This document shows, piece after piece, positions 1 through 8,100 of a stretch of DNA of 10,249 bases; position 1 is the first letter of the stretch; every line of letters begins with the position of its first letter. Location of the stretch: positions 1 through 10,249 of the forward strand of contig CAZQJQ010000030.1 in NCBI GenBank assembly GCA_964593045.1, read 5' to 3'. The stretch is from JAOAHC01 sp964593045. Lineage in GTDB: Bacteria; Bacillota; Clostridia; TANB77; CAG-465. The notes beneath the pieces are model-generated. The model searched no databases. It saw only the letters and a list, made by a program, of their open reading frames with translations, and was not told where the DNA came from. The translations under genes and the position numbers were made by a program.

Positions 1-70
1 ATATACCTGTTTCACATATGTCAATACTTTGCAATACATGTGACAAAACTAGTGCCTTTTGGATAAAAAA

Positions 71-133
71 ATATGTACTAAAATATACTAGCAGGCACTT
101 TAGTACCTGCTAGTATATTTATGCTATATTTTA
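71..133 (-). repeat. 63-bp palindromic repeat, copy A (probable terminator)
   Basis: An intact copy of a repeat found three times here. It matches copy C (5068-5130) at 60 of 63 positions. The core is a perfect 15-bp inverted repeat, 81-95 against 106-120, with arm AAATATACTAGCAGG; the inner pairs are interrupted by one C-A mismatch. It lies only about 5 bp beyond the stop codon of the minus-strand lipoprotein gene. Read on the minus strand, the hairpin is followed by a T-rich tract ending in TTTTTTT (64-70), so termination of that gene is plausible. Because the outer flanks are conserved as well as the stem, it looks like a dispersed element rather than an independently evolved terminator. 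Confidence 0.8.
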
Positions 134-137
134 AACT

Positions 138-1049
138 TTACTGTATTATAACAGCCTGAGAAAAAAGATCAGAATACCTTTTTTCAAAAATGGATTTACT
201 GTATTCTACTGTTCCTCTAGAATCATATGGATCAGATAAGATCACACTATCATCTGTATAACCAATAAGTACAAGACAGTGTTCTCCTCTTGTCCATACG
301 AACTTTGTTCCATCTTCAAAATACCAAGTATCACCAACTCTAGTTTCTTTCATTTCAACTGTAGCCCATACAATGACTGGTATTCCACTATCTATATATT
401 TATATAGATTTTTTGGTGATGTTCCCGTAATGTCTTTTGCTACCATATTGGAATTTGCACTATCAAGATAAAGATTAATTGTATTTTCAATTACAGGGGC
501 ATATGCTCCATAGTAACTTTTAGTAGGATCACCAGCAAAAGTTTTTCTAGGATTTGGCCCTATTTGTTTTTTACCATCATTATAGAAATTATTACTTATA
601 GGCATGTAGTCAATAAGTTCCATTTTACTTACATCATAACCATAATAATTTAGAACAATTGTTGAAGAAGTAATCTCACATCCCGCTGGTAATTCTGGTA
701 GTTGTTGAATGTTTTTTACATCAAGAACAACTTTATTTTCTTCTTTTTTATCTGTAGTAGTCGTACTTTTTGTCACCTTTTTTGTTGTCATTGCGGTAGT
801 TGTAGTAGTACTTATCACTTTTTTTGTTGTTGCTGCAGTAGTTGTAGAATCTGTAGTAGTTGAATCAGTTGTTGTAGTTGTATTTGAAGTAATACTAGTC
901 GTTACCGTAGTTGTAGGTGTTGTTATAACTGAATATGAACTAATAGGATCAACTGATGTGTAAATAGGTTCTAAACTTTCATTGTCTCTACATGAAGTAA
1001 ATGTTAAGATGCTAAAAACTAAAAGTAAAATAAAACAAACCCGTTTCAA
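138..1049 (-). CDS. C39-like peptidase lipoprotein with Thr-rich stalk
   Basis: A 303-residue predicted lipoprotein. Residues 1-20 form a lipoprotein signal ending in the lipobox FTSC (Cys20 lipidated), so the protein should be anchored on the outer face of the membrane. Residues about 43-99 are a Thr-rich, disordered-looking stalk with repeated TTKKV blocks. Residues about 112-303 resemble the Peptidase_C39_2 family of papain-like cysteine peptidases. LPAGCEITS supplies the candidate nucleophile Cys124 with Gln116 upstream, GEHCLVLIGY supplies His257, and LSDPYD supplies Asp273. The family signatures NYYGYDV and AYAPVIENT are also present. The start is TTG at 1047-1049: GAGAGGG lies about 8 nt upstream, and the nearby ATG (1055-1057) is in another frame that stops at once. 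The paralogue at 9135 has a matching context (purine-rich site, ~8 nt, start, AAA). The substrate is unknown; peptidoglycan-associated or surface peptides are possible. Confidence 0.85.
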   Translation of the reverse strand: MKRVCFILLLVFSILTFTSCRDNESLEPIYTSVDPISSYSVITTPTTTVTTSITSNTTTTTDSTTTDSTTTAATTKKVISTTTTTAMTTKKVTKSTTTTDKKEENKVVLDVKNIQQLPELPAGCEITSSTIVLNYYGYDVSKMELIDYMPISNNFYNDGKKQIGPNPRKTFAGDPTKSYYGAYAPVIENTINLYLDSANSNMVAKDITGTSPKNLYKYIDSGIPVIVWATVEMKETRVGDTWYFEDGTKFVWTRGEHCLVLIGYTDDSVILSDPYDSRGTVEYSKSIFEKRYSDLFSQAVIIQ

Positions 1050-1100
1050 AATATCATCCCTCTCTTAAATTTAATAAAGTAGCTTTATAATTATGTAAAC

Positions 1101-1129
1101 ATTATATCACAGAATAACTTAGATGTAAA
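1101..1129 (-). promoter_or_regulatory. Promoter of the C39-like lipoprotein gene
   Basis: On the minus strand, TTTACA (1124-1129) and TATAAT (1101-1106) are separated by 17 bp, and TGA just before the -10 makes it an extended -10 (TGnTATAAT). The start point should be near 1094, giving a leader of about 45 nt to the TTG start. This promoter lies between the decayed gene and the lipoprotein gene, so the lipoprotein is probably transcribed alone. Confidence 0.65.
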
Positions 1130-1149
1130 TACTAGTTAATATATTTTTA

Positions 1150-1590
1150 CTAATTAATGTACAAAATATACTCATTTTCATCTATTATAGCTTTATGAAT
1201 ACTTGTACTTGATATATTAAATGGTTTTTCTTTGTTTGCCATTTAATCCCATCTAAAATATTATAAATAATTTCTATAACTCCAAAATAAGTAACTAAAA
1301 TAAAATTATCATAGTTTTTATTTTCATTTATAACAGACTTAAAGTCACTATATACTATGATATATAAATGAGAAGAGCTTTCAGTACCTAGATATTTTCA
1401 TCAATGTTTAGTATATTAAAATATATTCCAATATGTTTTTTATTTGCTTTAGTATTACTCTTACCCGTTAATTTTTCATTATTTATTTTTTTAATTTATC
1501 TGTATATTCAATTGGCATTTTTAAAAAAAAGTTGACAATACAACTAGTTTGTATTGCTCTTCTTAGGTCACTGATATTGTTTTTTATATT
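1150..1590 (-). pseudogene. Decayed minus-strand gene, about 145 codons, three frameshifts
   Basis: I do not recognise the family. Four open segments follow one another on the minus strand. The first runs from 1590 to 1486 and includes ISDLRRAIQTSCIV and MPIEYTDKLKK. The second, about 1486-1391, includes GKSNTKANKKHIGIYFNIL. The third, about 1388-1240, includes LYIIVYSDFKSVINE, DNFILVTYFGVIEI and ILDGIKW. The fourth, 1242-1150, runs from MANKEKPFNISS to EYILYIN and a TAG stop. Every junction needs the same change, one missing base, and the first falls in a run of A's. Long open stretches with balanced composition are unlikely by chance in DNA this AT-rich, which is why I call it a pseudogene. 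The 5' end beyond 1590 is lost next to the interrupted palindrome and the IS element. Chance ORFs in AT-rich DNA remain possible. Confidence 0.5.
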
Positions 1591-1631
1591 TTAAATTCAT
1601 CTTTATTTAAAAAAATACATACTAAAATATA

Positions 1632-1649
1632 GTGGCTGTAAAAAAAGTC
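1632..1649 (+). repeat. Left terminal inverted repeat of the IS element
   Basis: GGCTGTAAAAAAAGTC (1634-1649) is perfectly complementary to 3494-3509. Just outside, AAATATAG pairs with CTATATTT at the right end; these bases are mostly the remaining base of the target palindrome, which makes the inverted repeats look longer than they are. Confidence 0.8.
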
Positions 1650-1654
1650 TTCTG

Positions 1655-1685
1655 AAAAATGAGCGAAAAAAATCGCTCATTTTTT
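1655..1685. terminator. Left-end hairpin of the IS, likely transcription barrier
   Basis: A perfect 12-bp stem, AAAAATGAGCGA (1655-1666) against its complement (1673-1684), with a six-A loop and ending in a run of T's. It sits between the left inverted repeat and the transposase promoter. It would stop transcription entering from outside and so limit accidental transposase expression. A hairpin that hides the ribosome site in read-through RNA is an alternative role. Confidence 0.6.
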
Positions 1686-1726
1686 ATGCAAAAAAGAGCT
1701 GAAAACGTGAATATTTCAACTCTTTA

Positions 1727-1735
1727 TGATATAAT
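1727..1735 (+). promoter_or_regulatory. Extended -10 promoter of the transposase, probably leaderless
   Basis: TGATATAAT (1727-1735) is a perfect extended -10 box. No good -35 is visible about 17 bp upstream. The ATG at 1742 begins only 7 nt after the box, so transcription would start at or next to the start codon. No Shine-Dalgarno sequence lies before the ATG. The mRNA is therefore probably leaderless, which would keep transposase synthesis low. Confidence 0.55.
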
Positions 1736-1741
1736 TTAAAT

Positions 1742-3325
1742 ATGAAAAAAACTAATATCATAATTAATTATACACCAAAACAATTAAAATTGCCAATAGA
1801 AATTGAAAAAATTATAGATTTTTCTGATCCAGTATATTCTTTTTGTGAAATAGTAGACTCAATTGATCTATCTCATTTTTTTGTAGTGAAAGGATACAAA
1901 ACAGGTAGACCAAGATATAGTTATACTAAACTTTTAAAAATTGTACTTTTTTCTTTTATGGAAAATGGATATTTGTCTTTAAGAAAAATAGAAAAGTCAT
2001 GTAAAACGGATATAAGATATATGTGGCTTTTAGATGATATGAAGGCTCCTTCATTTGCAACAATAGGAAATTTCATAAGAGAAAATTTAACAGGTACGAT
2101 TGAAAATATTTTTGTTGAAATTAATAAAGTAATATTTCAAAAAGAAAATGTTGATTTAGAACATACATACATAGATGGTACAAAAATTGAAGCTAATGCA
2201 AATAAATATAGTTGGGTATGGAAAAAATCTTGTATTAAAAATAGAGATAAAACATTTGAAAAAGTATCTGAAATAATAGATATAATAAATGCAGAAGATT
2301 TACAATTAATGAATGTTAAAATTGAAAAGCGTAGTGAATATACAATAGAATATTTAGAGCAAATATTAGAAAAGTATGCTAAATTATGTTGTATAGATGT
2401 AGAAAAATTTGTATATGGCAAGGGTGTTAGAAAGACAAGTTATCAAAGAAAATATGAAAAATTAAATGAATATATAGAGAAGCTAAAAAATTATGCTAAA
2501 CATATACAAATTTGTGGTGAAAAAAGAAATAGCTATTCTAAAACGGATAATAGTGCCACTTTTATGAGAATCAAAAGAGATTACATGGGAAATGATCAAT
2601 TGTTACCAGCATATAATATGCAAGTAGCTGTGTGTGATGAATATATTGCAGTAGTGGATGTTAAACAATATGCATCAGATATGGATTGTTTTGTACCTTT
2701 AATGGAAGAATTTAACAAAACATATGGAAAATATTCTAAGTATCCAGTTGCTGATGCAGGTTATGGTTCATTTAACAATTACATATATTGTGAACAACAT
2801 AATATGCAAAAATTTATGAAATTTACAATGTTTGAGAAAGAAGTAAAGAATGAAAAATATAGGAACAACCCATATAAATCAACAAATTTTAAGTATAGTA
2901 AAGATGGATATTTAATTTGCCCTAATGGCAGAAAATTAAATTTTAAGTTTAATCGTCATATTAATGGAAATAAGTATGGTAGAACAGAAGAAATATATGA
3001 ATGTGAAAGTTGTGAAAATTGTCCACATAAAGAAAAATGTTGTCCAAAAACTAAAGGTAATAGAACAGTAAGAATAAATAAAGATTTAACTTCTATGCAT
3101 GAAGAAGTTCTAAAAAATCTTTGCTCTATACAAGGAGCATTACTATGTATGAATAGAAGTATACAGGCAGAAGGAACATATGGAATTATAAAAAATGATA
3201 AAGCATATAAAAGAATAAAAAGACGTGGAATTGATAATGTTATCTTAGAATTAACTTTAATTTCTTGTGAATTTAATTTATGCAAATATCATAATAAAAA
3301 AGCAAGAATAGAACAATGTGCATAG
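1742..3325 (+). CDS. IS1182-family transposase
   Basis: A 527-residue DDE transposase that cuts and joins the ends of its own element. The N-terminal third (about residues 45-130, with GRPRYSYTKLLKIVLFSFME and SLRKIEKSCKTDIRYMWLL) matches the DUF772/InsH-type N-terminal domain. The catalytic acids can be placed at Asp145 (YIDGTKIEANANKYSW), Asp338 (VADAGYGS) and Glu477 (QAEGTYGIIKND). The segment after the Glu, AYKRIKRRG, is typical of IS1182 relatives. A cysteine cluster (CESCENCPHKEKCC, about residues 421-434) sits between the second Asp and the Glu and may bind zinc. Length and all three acids are intact. There is no ribosome site; the start was chosen because it directly follows the -10 box and begins the longest frame. 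Confidence 0.93.
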   Translation: MKKTNIIINYTPKQLKLPIEIEKIIDFSDPVYSFCEIVDSIDLSHFFVVKGYKTGRPRYSYTKLLKIVLFSFMENGYLSLRKIEKSCKTDIRYMWLLDDMKAPSFATIGNFIRENLTGTIENIFVEINKVIFQKENVDLEHTYIDGTKIEANANKYSWVWKKSCIKNRDKTFEKVSEIIDIINAEDLQLMNVKIEKRSEYTIEYLEQILEKYAKLCCIDVEKFVYGKGVRKTSYQRKYEKLNEYIEKLKNYAKHIQICGEKRNSYSKTDNSATFMRIKRDYMGNDQLLPAYNMQVAVCDEYIAVVDVKQYASDMDCFVPLMEEFNKTYGKYSKYPVADAGYGSFNNYIYCEQHNMQKFMKFTMFEKEVKNEKYRNNPYKSTNFKYSKDGYLICPNGRKLNFKFNRHINGNKYGRTEEIYECESCENCPHKEKCCPKTKGNRTVRINKDLTSMHEEVLKNLCSIQGALLCMNRSIQAEGTYGIIKNDKAYKRIKRRGIDNVILELTLISCEFNLCKYHNKKARIEQCA

Positions 3326-3344
3326 TATAATTAATTTACATAAT

Positions 3345-3378
3345 ACAGATATGACTAATGTCATACCTGCTGTTTTTG
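3345..3378 (+). terminator. Terminator of the transposase gene
   Basis: About 20 bp after the transposase stop, the stem CAG-A-TATGAC (3346-3355) pairs with GTCATA-C-CTG (3360-3369), with one internal A-C mismatch and a TAAT loop. CTGTTTTT follows. This is a reasonable intrinsic terminator for the transposase mRNA. Confidence 0.5.
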
Positions 3379-3441
3379 TACCCTTTAATAATAATAATAT
3401 ATAAAACTTACAAAAATTTAATACACTTTAAAAGAATTTTC

Positions 3442-3492
3442 AAAAAAATAATAGTTAAATTCAAAATCTGAACTCAACTATTATTTTTTTTT
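3442..3492. terminator. Right-end bidirectional hairpin of the IS
   Basis: A perfect 15-bp stem, AAAAAAATAATAGTT (3442-3456) against 3476-3490, closes a 19-base loop. It ends in a T run on both strands, just inside the right inverted repeat. On the plus strand it backs up the transposase terminator. On the minus strand it would stop transcripts coming out of the ATPase gene, whose own palindrome was removed by the insertion. Confidence 0.6.
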
Positions 3493-3493
3493 G

Positions 3494-3511
3494 GACTTTT
3501 TTTACAGCCCC
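3494..3511 (-). repeat. Right terminal inverted repeat of the IS element
   Basis: The exact complement of the left end over 16 bp (GACTTTTTTTACAGCC at 3494-3509). The next two outer bases pair with one mismatch. The remaining half of palindrome copy B follows immediately. Confidence 0.8.
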
Positions 3512-3590
3512 TATATTTATGCTATATTTTGTGTAACTTTTTTAGCCTCATACAATTTCTTTTTAAACTCAATGTTTACTTAAACAAATT

Positions 3591-4985
3591 CTAAACTAAT
3601 ATAATATCATTTCTATTATTTGCTAAATCTTTTAGCCTATTTGTATATCCTGATATACTAAATAATATATATTTTTGTTTTCTATTTAAATTATTCCATA
3701 CAACTTTTATTGACTTTTTTTCTAATTCATAAAACACATCTACATCTGTTGCTTTCTTTGTATATTTACATTCACCAAATATTATGTCTTTGGTAGCTAA
3801 GTTAAATGCTACTATATCAATTTCATCCGAGTTATCCCACCATCTTCCTATTTTATCAAAGTTAAATCCTAACTTATTTGAAGTATTTAATTCCCACATT
3901 TTCTCTTTGCATACATCTTCATAAATAAAACTAACATGATTATCTATGAAATTATCCTTTATTTTATTTAATACAAATTCTGAATTGTTAATTTCCAAAT
4001 ATCCCATATTAGGATATATAAACTTAAACCAAAACTTTATGAAATTGTCATTTATTTTATATAACCCTTTCTTACTTTTTTCAGGATTATTTTCTGTTAT
4101 AGGCACTTCTCTTGTCAGTATATCTAAATTTATTAAAGTTTTAATATACTTAGTAAGACTAGTCTGTGGTAATTTCAAATTCGAAGATATTTTACTTAAT
4201 TTTTCATTACCACTTGCTATGCTTTTTATTATAGAAAAATAACTTCCAACTTCTGTAACTTCATTTTGTAGTAAAAAGTGTGGTTCCTCATATAAAAAGC
4301 TTTGTTTCTTTAATATATTTTCATTTATAGCATCATAGATATTAGTATTTTCACTAAATAATTCTACATACTTAGGAACTCCTCCAGTTACTGCATAATA
4401 CTCTATTAATTTTTTTTCATCTAAATCATTAAAAAACTCACTATAATATCTAAAAGGTATCTGCTTTAATTTTATTTGTCCTGTTCTTCTACCATATAGT
4501 GGACTATTATAAGATAAAACTTGTGATTCCATCATATGTATTAGCGAACCACATAGTATTACCATTATATTTTCTTCTTTCAAACTAGTATCCCATATTT
4601 TTTGAAAAACTGATGGAAAAGCAGAATTTGTTTTTCCTAAATATTGAAATTCATCTATAACTAAAATTTTTTTATAATTTGTTTTATATTCTACAAATGT
4701 TTTAAATAATATATCCCAATTACCAATATTTACACTTTTTAATAATTCATTATTTGTATATTCAGCTATTTGATTCTTTAACTTCTCTTGATTTTGAATT
4801 TCTGATTCTTCAGTTGCCAAAAAATATAACATATTTTTATTTTTTGCAAAACGAGAAATTAAAGATGTTTTTCCAATTCTTCTTCTACCATACAGTACAA
4901 CAAAAGAAGATCCTTTTTTATCATATTCTTTATTTAAAAATTCTAATTCTTCTTTTCTATCAACAAATTTTTCCAAAGTACTCAC
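3591..4985 (-). CDS. P-loop ATPase with DUF234-type nuclease-like C-terminus
   Basis: A 464-residue cytoplasmic ATPase of the widespread family with an N-terminal P-loop domain and a C-terminal DUF234 domain. Walker A is GRRRIGKT (residues 33-40) and Walker B is ILVIDEFQ (107-114). CGS and LYGRRTGQIKLKQIPFRYY follow, as is usual in the family. A helix-turn-helix-like segment (SSNLKLPQTSLTKYIKTL) precedes the DUF234 part. EIDIVAF (Asp390) and GECKY (Glu405, Lys407) give a D...ExK pattern like PD-(D/E)XK nucleases. No cellular role is established for this family. The longest frame starts with GTG at 4983-4985, but AGAGAGG lies 16 nt away. The TTG three codons later (4974-4976) has AGGTGA 5 nt upstream and gives a typical start, MEKFVDRKEEL, so the true start may be there (461 residues). 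It has its own promoter. Length is normal for the family. Confidence 0.88.
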   Translation of the reverse strand: MSTLEKFVDRKEELEFLNKEYDKKGSSFVVLYGRRRIGKTSLISRFAKNKNMLYFLATEESEIQNQEKLKNQIAEYTNNELLKSVNIGNWDILFKTFVEYKTNYKKILVIDEFQYLGKTNSAFPSVFQKIWDTSLKEENIMVILCGSLIHMMESQVLSYNSPLYGRRTGQIKLKQIPFRYYSEFFNDLDEKKLIEYYAVTGGVPKYVELFSENTNIYDAINENILKKQSFLYEEPHFLLQNEVTEVGSYFSIIKSIASGNEKLSKISSNLKLPQTSLTKYIKTLINLDILTREVPITENNPEKSKKGLYKINDNFIKFWFKFIYPNMGYLEINNSEFVLNKIKDNFIDNHVSFIYEDVCKEKMWELNTSNKLGFNFDKIGRWWDNSDEIDIVAFNLATKDIIFGECKYTKKATDVDVFYELEKKSIKVVWNNLNRKQKYILFSISGYTNRLKDLANNRNDIILV

Positions 4986-5015
4986 CTAATTATATATTAT
5001 TCCTCTCTTGCTTTT

Positions 5016-5043
5016 ATTATACCACAAATTATTATAATTTCAA
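5016..5043 (-). promoter_or_regulatory. Promoter of the ATPase gene
   Basis: On the minus strand, TTGAAA (5038-5043) and TATAAT (5016-5021) are 16 bp apart, with TGG before the -10 (extended -10). The start point should be near 5009, giving a leader of about 25-35 nt. It sits between palindrome copy C and the gene, so the ATPase need not depend on read-through from the large gene upstream. Confidence 0.7.
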
Positions 5044-5067
5044 GTATAATAATTAAAATTGTTGAAA

Positions 5068-5130
5068 ATACATACTAAAATATACTAGCAGGTACTTTAG
5101 TACCTGCTAGTATATTTATGCTATATTTTA
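5068..5130 (-). repeat. 63-bp palindromic repeat, copy C (probable terminator)
   Basis: The best preserved copy. The stem AAATATACTAGCAGGTACT (5078-5096) pairs perfectly with 5099-5117 except for the two central T's. Outer flanks AAAATA and TATTTT extend an imperfect palindrome to about 65 bp. The left end of the minus-strand large gene overlaps it: the TAA stop (5128-5130) uses repeat bases. On the minus strand the stem is followed by a broken T-rich stretch, so it could terminate that gene, though the T tract is weaker than in copy A. Confidence 0.8.
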
Positions 5131-8100
5131 CTCAAAATCATCAGCTGCTCTATTATCTATATCATAAAGTATAACTGTTCCTTTTATCTCTTGATATATC
5201 TGATTACTAATATTCCATGTTCCTTTTTCAAGTTGTAATGATAATCCATTTGCTTCACTACCAGGATTTGTAAATCCAAGATATCCTTCATAATCCCATT
5301 GTGTTGTATTTGTATTAGGAGATGCAGAACTATCATTTACATTATATGAAGTCGTTGTTTCTGTTCCAGAACTATCCTTATCAATACATTTAATTGTAAA
5401 TTTCACACCAATATATCCATCAGTAAGTGGGCTATTTATATTTCCACCGTTTGCCACTGCTATAGTAGAATTTGGAAGTTTGAACTCACCATACCATGAC
5501 TGTACAAAATTATTATCACTATATGCCATACTCGTTCCACTATATAACGTAAATTTTTTTGAAATATCTAAGTTTACAAGTTTACTAGATAAATTTTCTG
5601 TATTTGATGTAACATCTATATTAAGAAGATATCTATATCCATTGTTTGGAGTATATGCTATAGTATATCCACTATTTGCAAATTTTACATATTTACCATC
5701 CGAATTTTTGTAATATAACGTTATATTATTTTTATATGTTTTTCCATCTTTTGAAATATAATAATATGAAGGCGTTATTTCTATTCTTCTCGAACCATTA
5801 TCATTACTTGTTGTAGCTTTATTATATACTCCACTTGTTTTTAAATCATAACTTATTCTATATCCAAGTTTTGGTGCAAATATATATGTCTTATCTGTAC
5901 TCTTATATGCTCCTACAGGGATAATAGTCTGTTTTTCTTCATTAGATCTTTCTATTATGTAGTTAAATGCACTTCCTCCCAAATTAGAACTACTTGTAGA
6001 AGAAGCTCCATATACCATATATTCTCTTATGCCTGAAAAATACTGTGTTCCAGTATGAACATTTACCGTACTATTAGAAGAGTTTCTAAATACATTTTTC
6101 CAATTTACATCTGTACAATCTGTAACTTTAAAATCATATATTCTAGATAATGTTTTTGTTTTTATTATTTCATATGCAAAATAATATGAATCATCATACA
6201 TTGTAACATTATCTGTATATTCTTTGTCATATATTTGTCCAACGTCAATTGTTTTACTAGCATTCTTAAGATCATTACAACTAAACTTAGCTGATACATC
6301 ATTAGTTGATCCACTTATATATTTTTTATAATAATTGTCTGATCTATTTTCTACAAAACTACTATTAAATTTATTTATACTATACAATGTATTTTCTTTA
6401 AATAAACTCAAGAATTTTTCATCTAATGTAAGATCATTTGATTTATCTGTAGGTATATTATCAGAAACACCAATAACTAATATTCTATTTTCAAGTTGCG
6501 ATATAGTACTTTTATTTGTCTCAGCAATATTACTCGCAGTAATATTTTTTAAAAGAAATGTTCCCGTTCCCATAGTATATGGTATTTCAACTAATGTTCC
6601 TGCCTTTTTATTTTGACCATTTACAGTAACATCGAAATCAAATATTGCATATACTTTACTTAAATGTGCAATATTACTATTGTTAAGTGATATATCAAAT
6701 TCAGCATTTTTTTGTATGAAATTTCCCGTAGTAGTAGTATGATTAACTACTTCATGAGTAGTAATAGCTGCATCTACCGTTATTTTATTCTGTACCCTTA
6801 TAAATGTATCATTATTAGAATCAACATTCCCTGTTTTTTTATAGTGAACATAAGAATACACATACCTTAATCCATTAGCAGCATTATTTGATATAGTAAA
6901 TTCATTATTTGAAAAACTATCCATATCTGTAGTAGGTCCAACTAATTTACTAATGTTAGAACTACTAGGAAGTGTCCCAGTGTTCATCGGAGCATAATGG
7001 TTAATAGAGTGTCCATCTGCAGTATTTGTGTTTACACTAAATACAAGCGTTTGCGGAGAAGATTTATTTATAAGGTTACTTTCTCCCGTTCCAAAAATAT
7101 CTGAAGTAATATTCTTTCCATCAATAGTTTTATTTCCATTATTTTTTATAACTACCTTCTCTAAATCATTAGTTACTAAATCATCAACAGTTCTAGTATA
7201 TTTTATATTTCCATCTAATACTTCTATTTTATATTTTAACGTATACAAAGTCCAATTTACCGCTTTCACACCTAATTTAATTTTATCTCCTGTTTTTACT
7301 TCTTGAAACGTACAATCACTTGCTTCTTTATCATTTACTAGTGTAACAGATGAAGGTGTATCTACTGAATCTTCTGTATAATAGTATGTTATAACAGTAT
7401 ATTCATCTTTTTCAGCAGAAGTAACTTTATCTTTGTCTGTATCAATACTAGACCTTGTATAAAAAGTTGTTTCTGCTTCTTGTAAGGTACTACCTGTAGC
7501 ATAGGCCACCCCAGCATACTTATATATTTTCCCCTCTTTAGCAAGTGTTGTAGATCTTGATGCTATTATACGTTGATCATTATTTATTTCAAAATACTCT
7601 TGATAATCATCAGCTGTTTCAGCTGTTGGATTTTCTTCTAATAATTCACTTGGAGAACTTGACGATATAGTATCTAACGTTGGACTATCATCTTCTTTTT
7701 TAGTTTTAATTATCTCATTATTATTTGCAATATCTAAATTATCACCTACATAATTATCATTATTATTAGTATTGTCTTTCAAAACATGCCTTATTAGCAC
7801 TTTTTTCGTTCCTATATTTACGTCACTAAAGTCAAGCCAGTTATCATAGTTGTTCGCAAGAGATCCAACTCCTCTATCATCTATTGTGCCATCATTATGT
7901 AGTCCTAGTAACGAACCATAGCTAAACCAGTTCTCCCCATATTTCCCCCATTTACTATCTTTATAGCTATATGCATCATATAATGTTGTAAATACATGTC
8001 TTTCATATGTTGTTGAATCTGTTGGTTTATATGTTACACTAGCAGGCATAGAAAACCTTATTTTTTGTGAATCATTAATATAACCATCTTGATTTCTTAA

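Larger units (their letters stand above)
1632..3511 (+). mobile_element. IS1182-family insertion sequence, about 1.88 kb
   Basis: A complete-looking insertion sequence with a single transposase gene. Its ends carry inverted repeats: GGCTGTAAAAAAAGTC at 1634-1649 and its exact complement at 3494-3509. Pairing continues two bases outward with one mismatch (1632-1633 against 3510-3511), so the true limit is either 1634-3509 or 1632-3511. Strong hairpins lie just inside both ends (1655-1684 and 3442-3492). It sits in the middle of palindromic repeat copy B and replaces the hairpin core. Nothing suggests truncation or a frameshift, so it may be active. Confidence 0.85.
1615..3530 (-). repeat. Palindromic repeat, copy B, interrupted by the IS element
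   Basis: The two halves of the repeat flank the insertion sequence. Bases 1615-1631 are identical to 5068-5084 of copy C, and bases 3512-3530 are identical to 5111-5129. The 26-bp centre of the palindrome (5085-5110 in copy C, bounded by CTAG on both sides) is absent, with the IS in its place and no visible target duplication. The right half lies about 60 bp beyond the stop of the minus-strand ATPase gene, the same setting as copies A and C. It was therefore probably that gene's terminator before the insertion. Confidence 0.8.

Noticed and set aside
12..43. TCACAT...ATGTGA dyad and a minus-strand TTGACA (19-24)
   Set aside because: The dyad arms are only 6 bp, and any -10 box with normal spacing would fall outside the window. 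It may be the control region of a leftward gene but cannot be supported here.
709..963. Plus-strand open frame with a Val-rich product
   Set aside because: It is the complement of the ACA/ACT threonine codons in the lipoprotein stalk; the Val-rich product is a low-complexity shadow.
71..5130. Integron cassette array, with the palindromes as attC sites
   Set aside because: The palindromes follow genes like attC sites do, but I see no GTTRRRY/RYYYAAC core pairs at their ends and no integrase gene. The near-perfect stem also differs from the bulged attC form.
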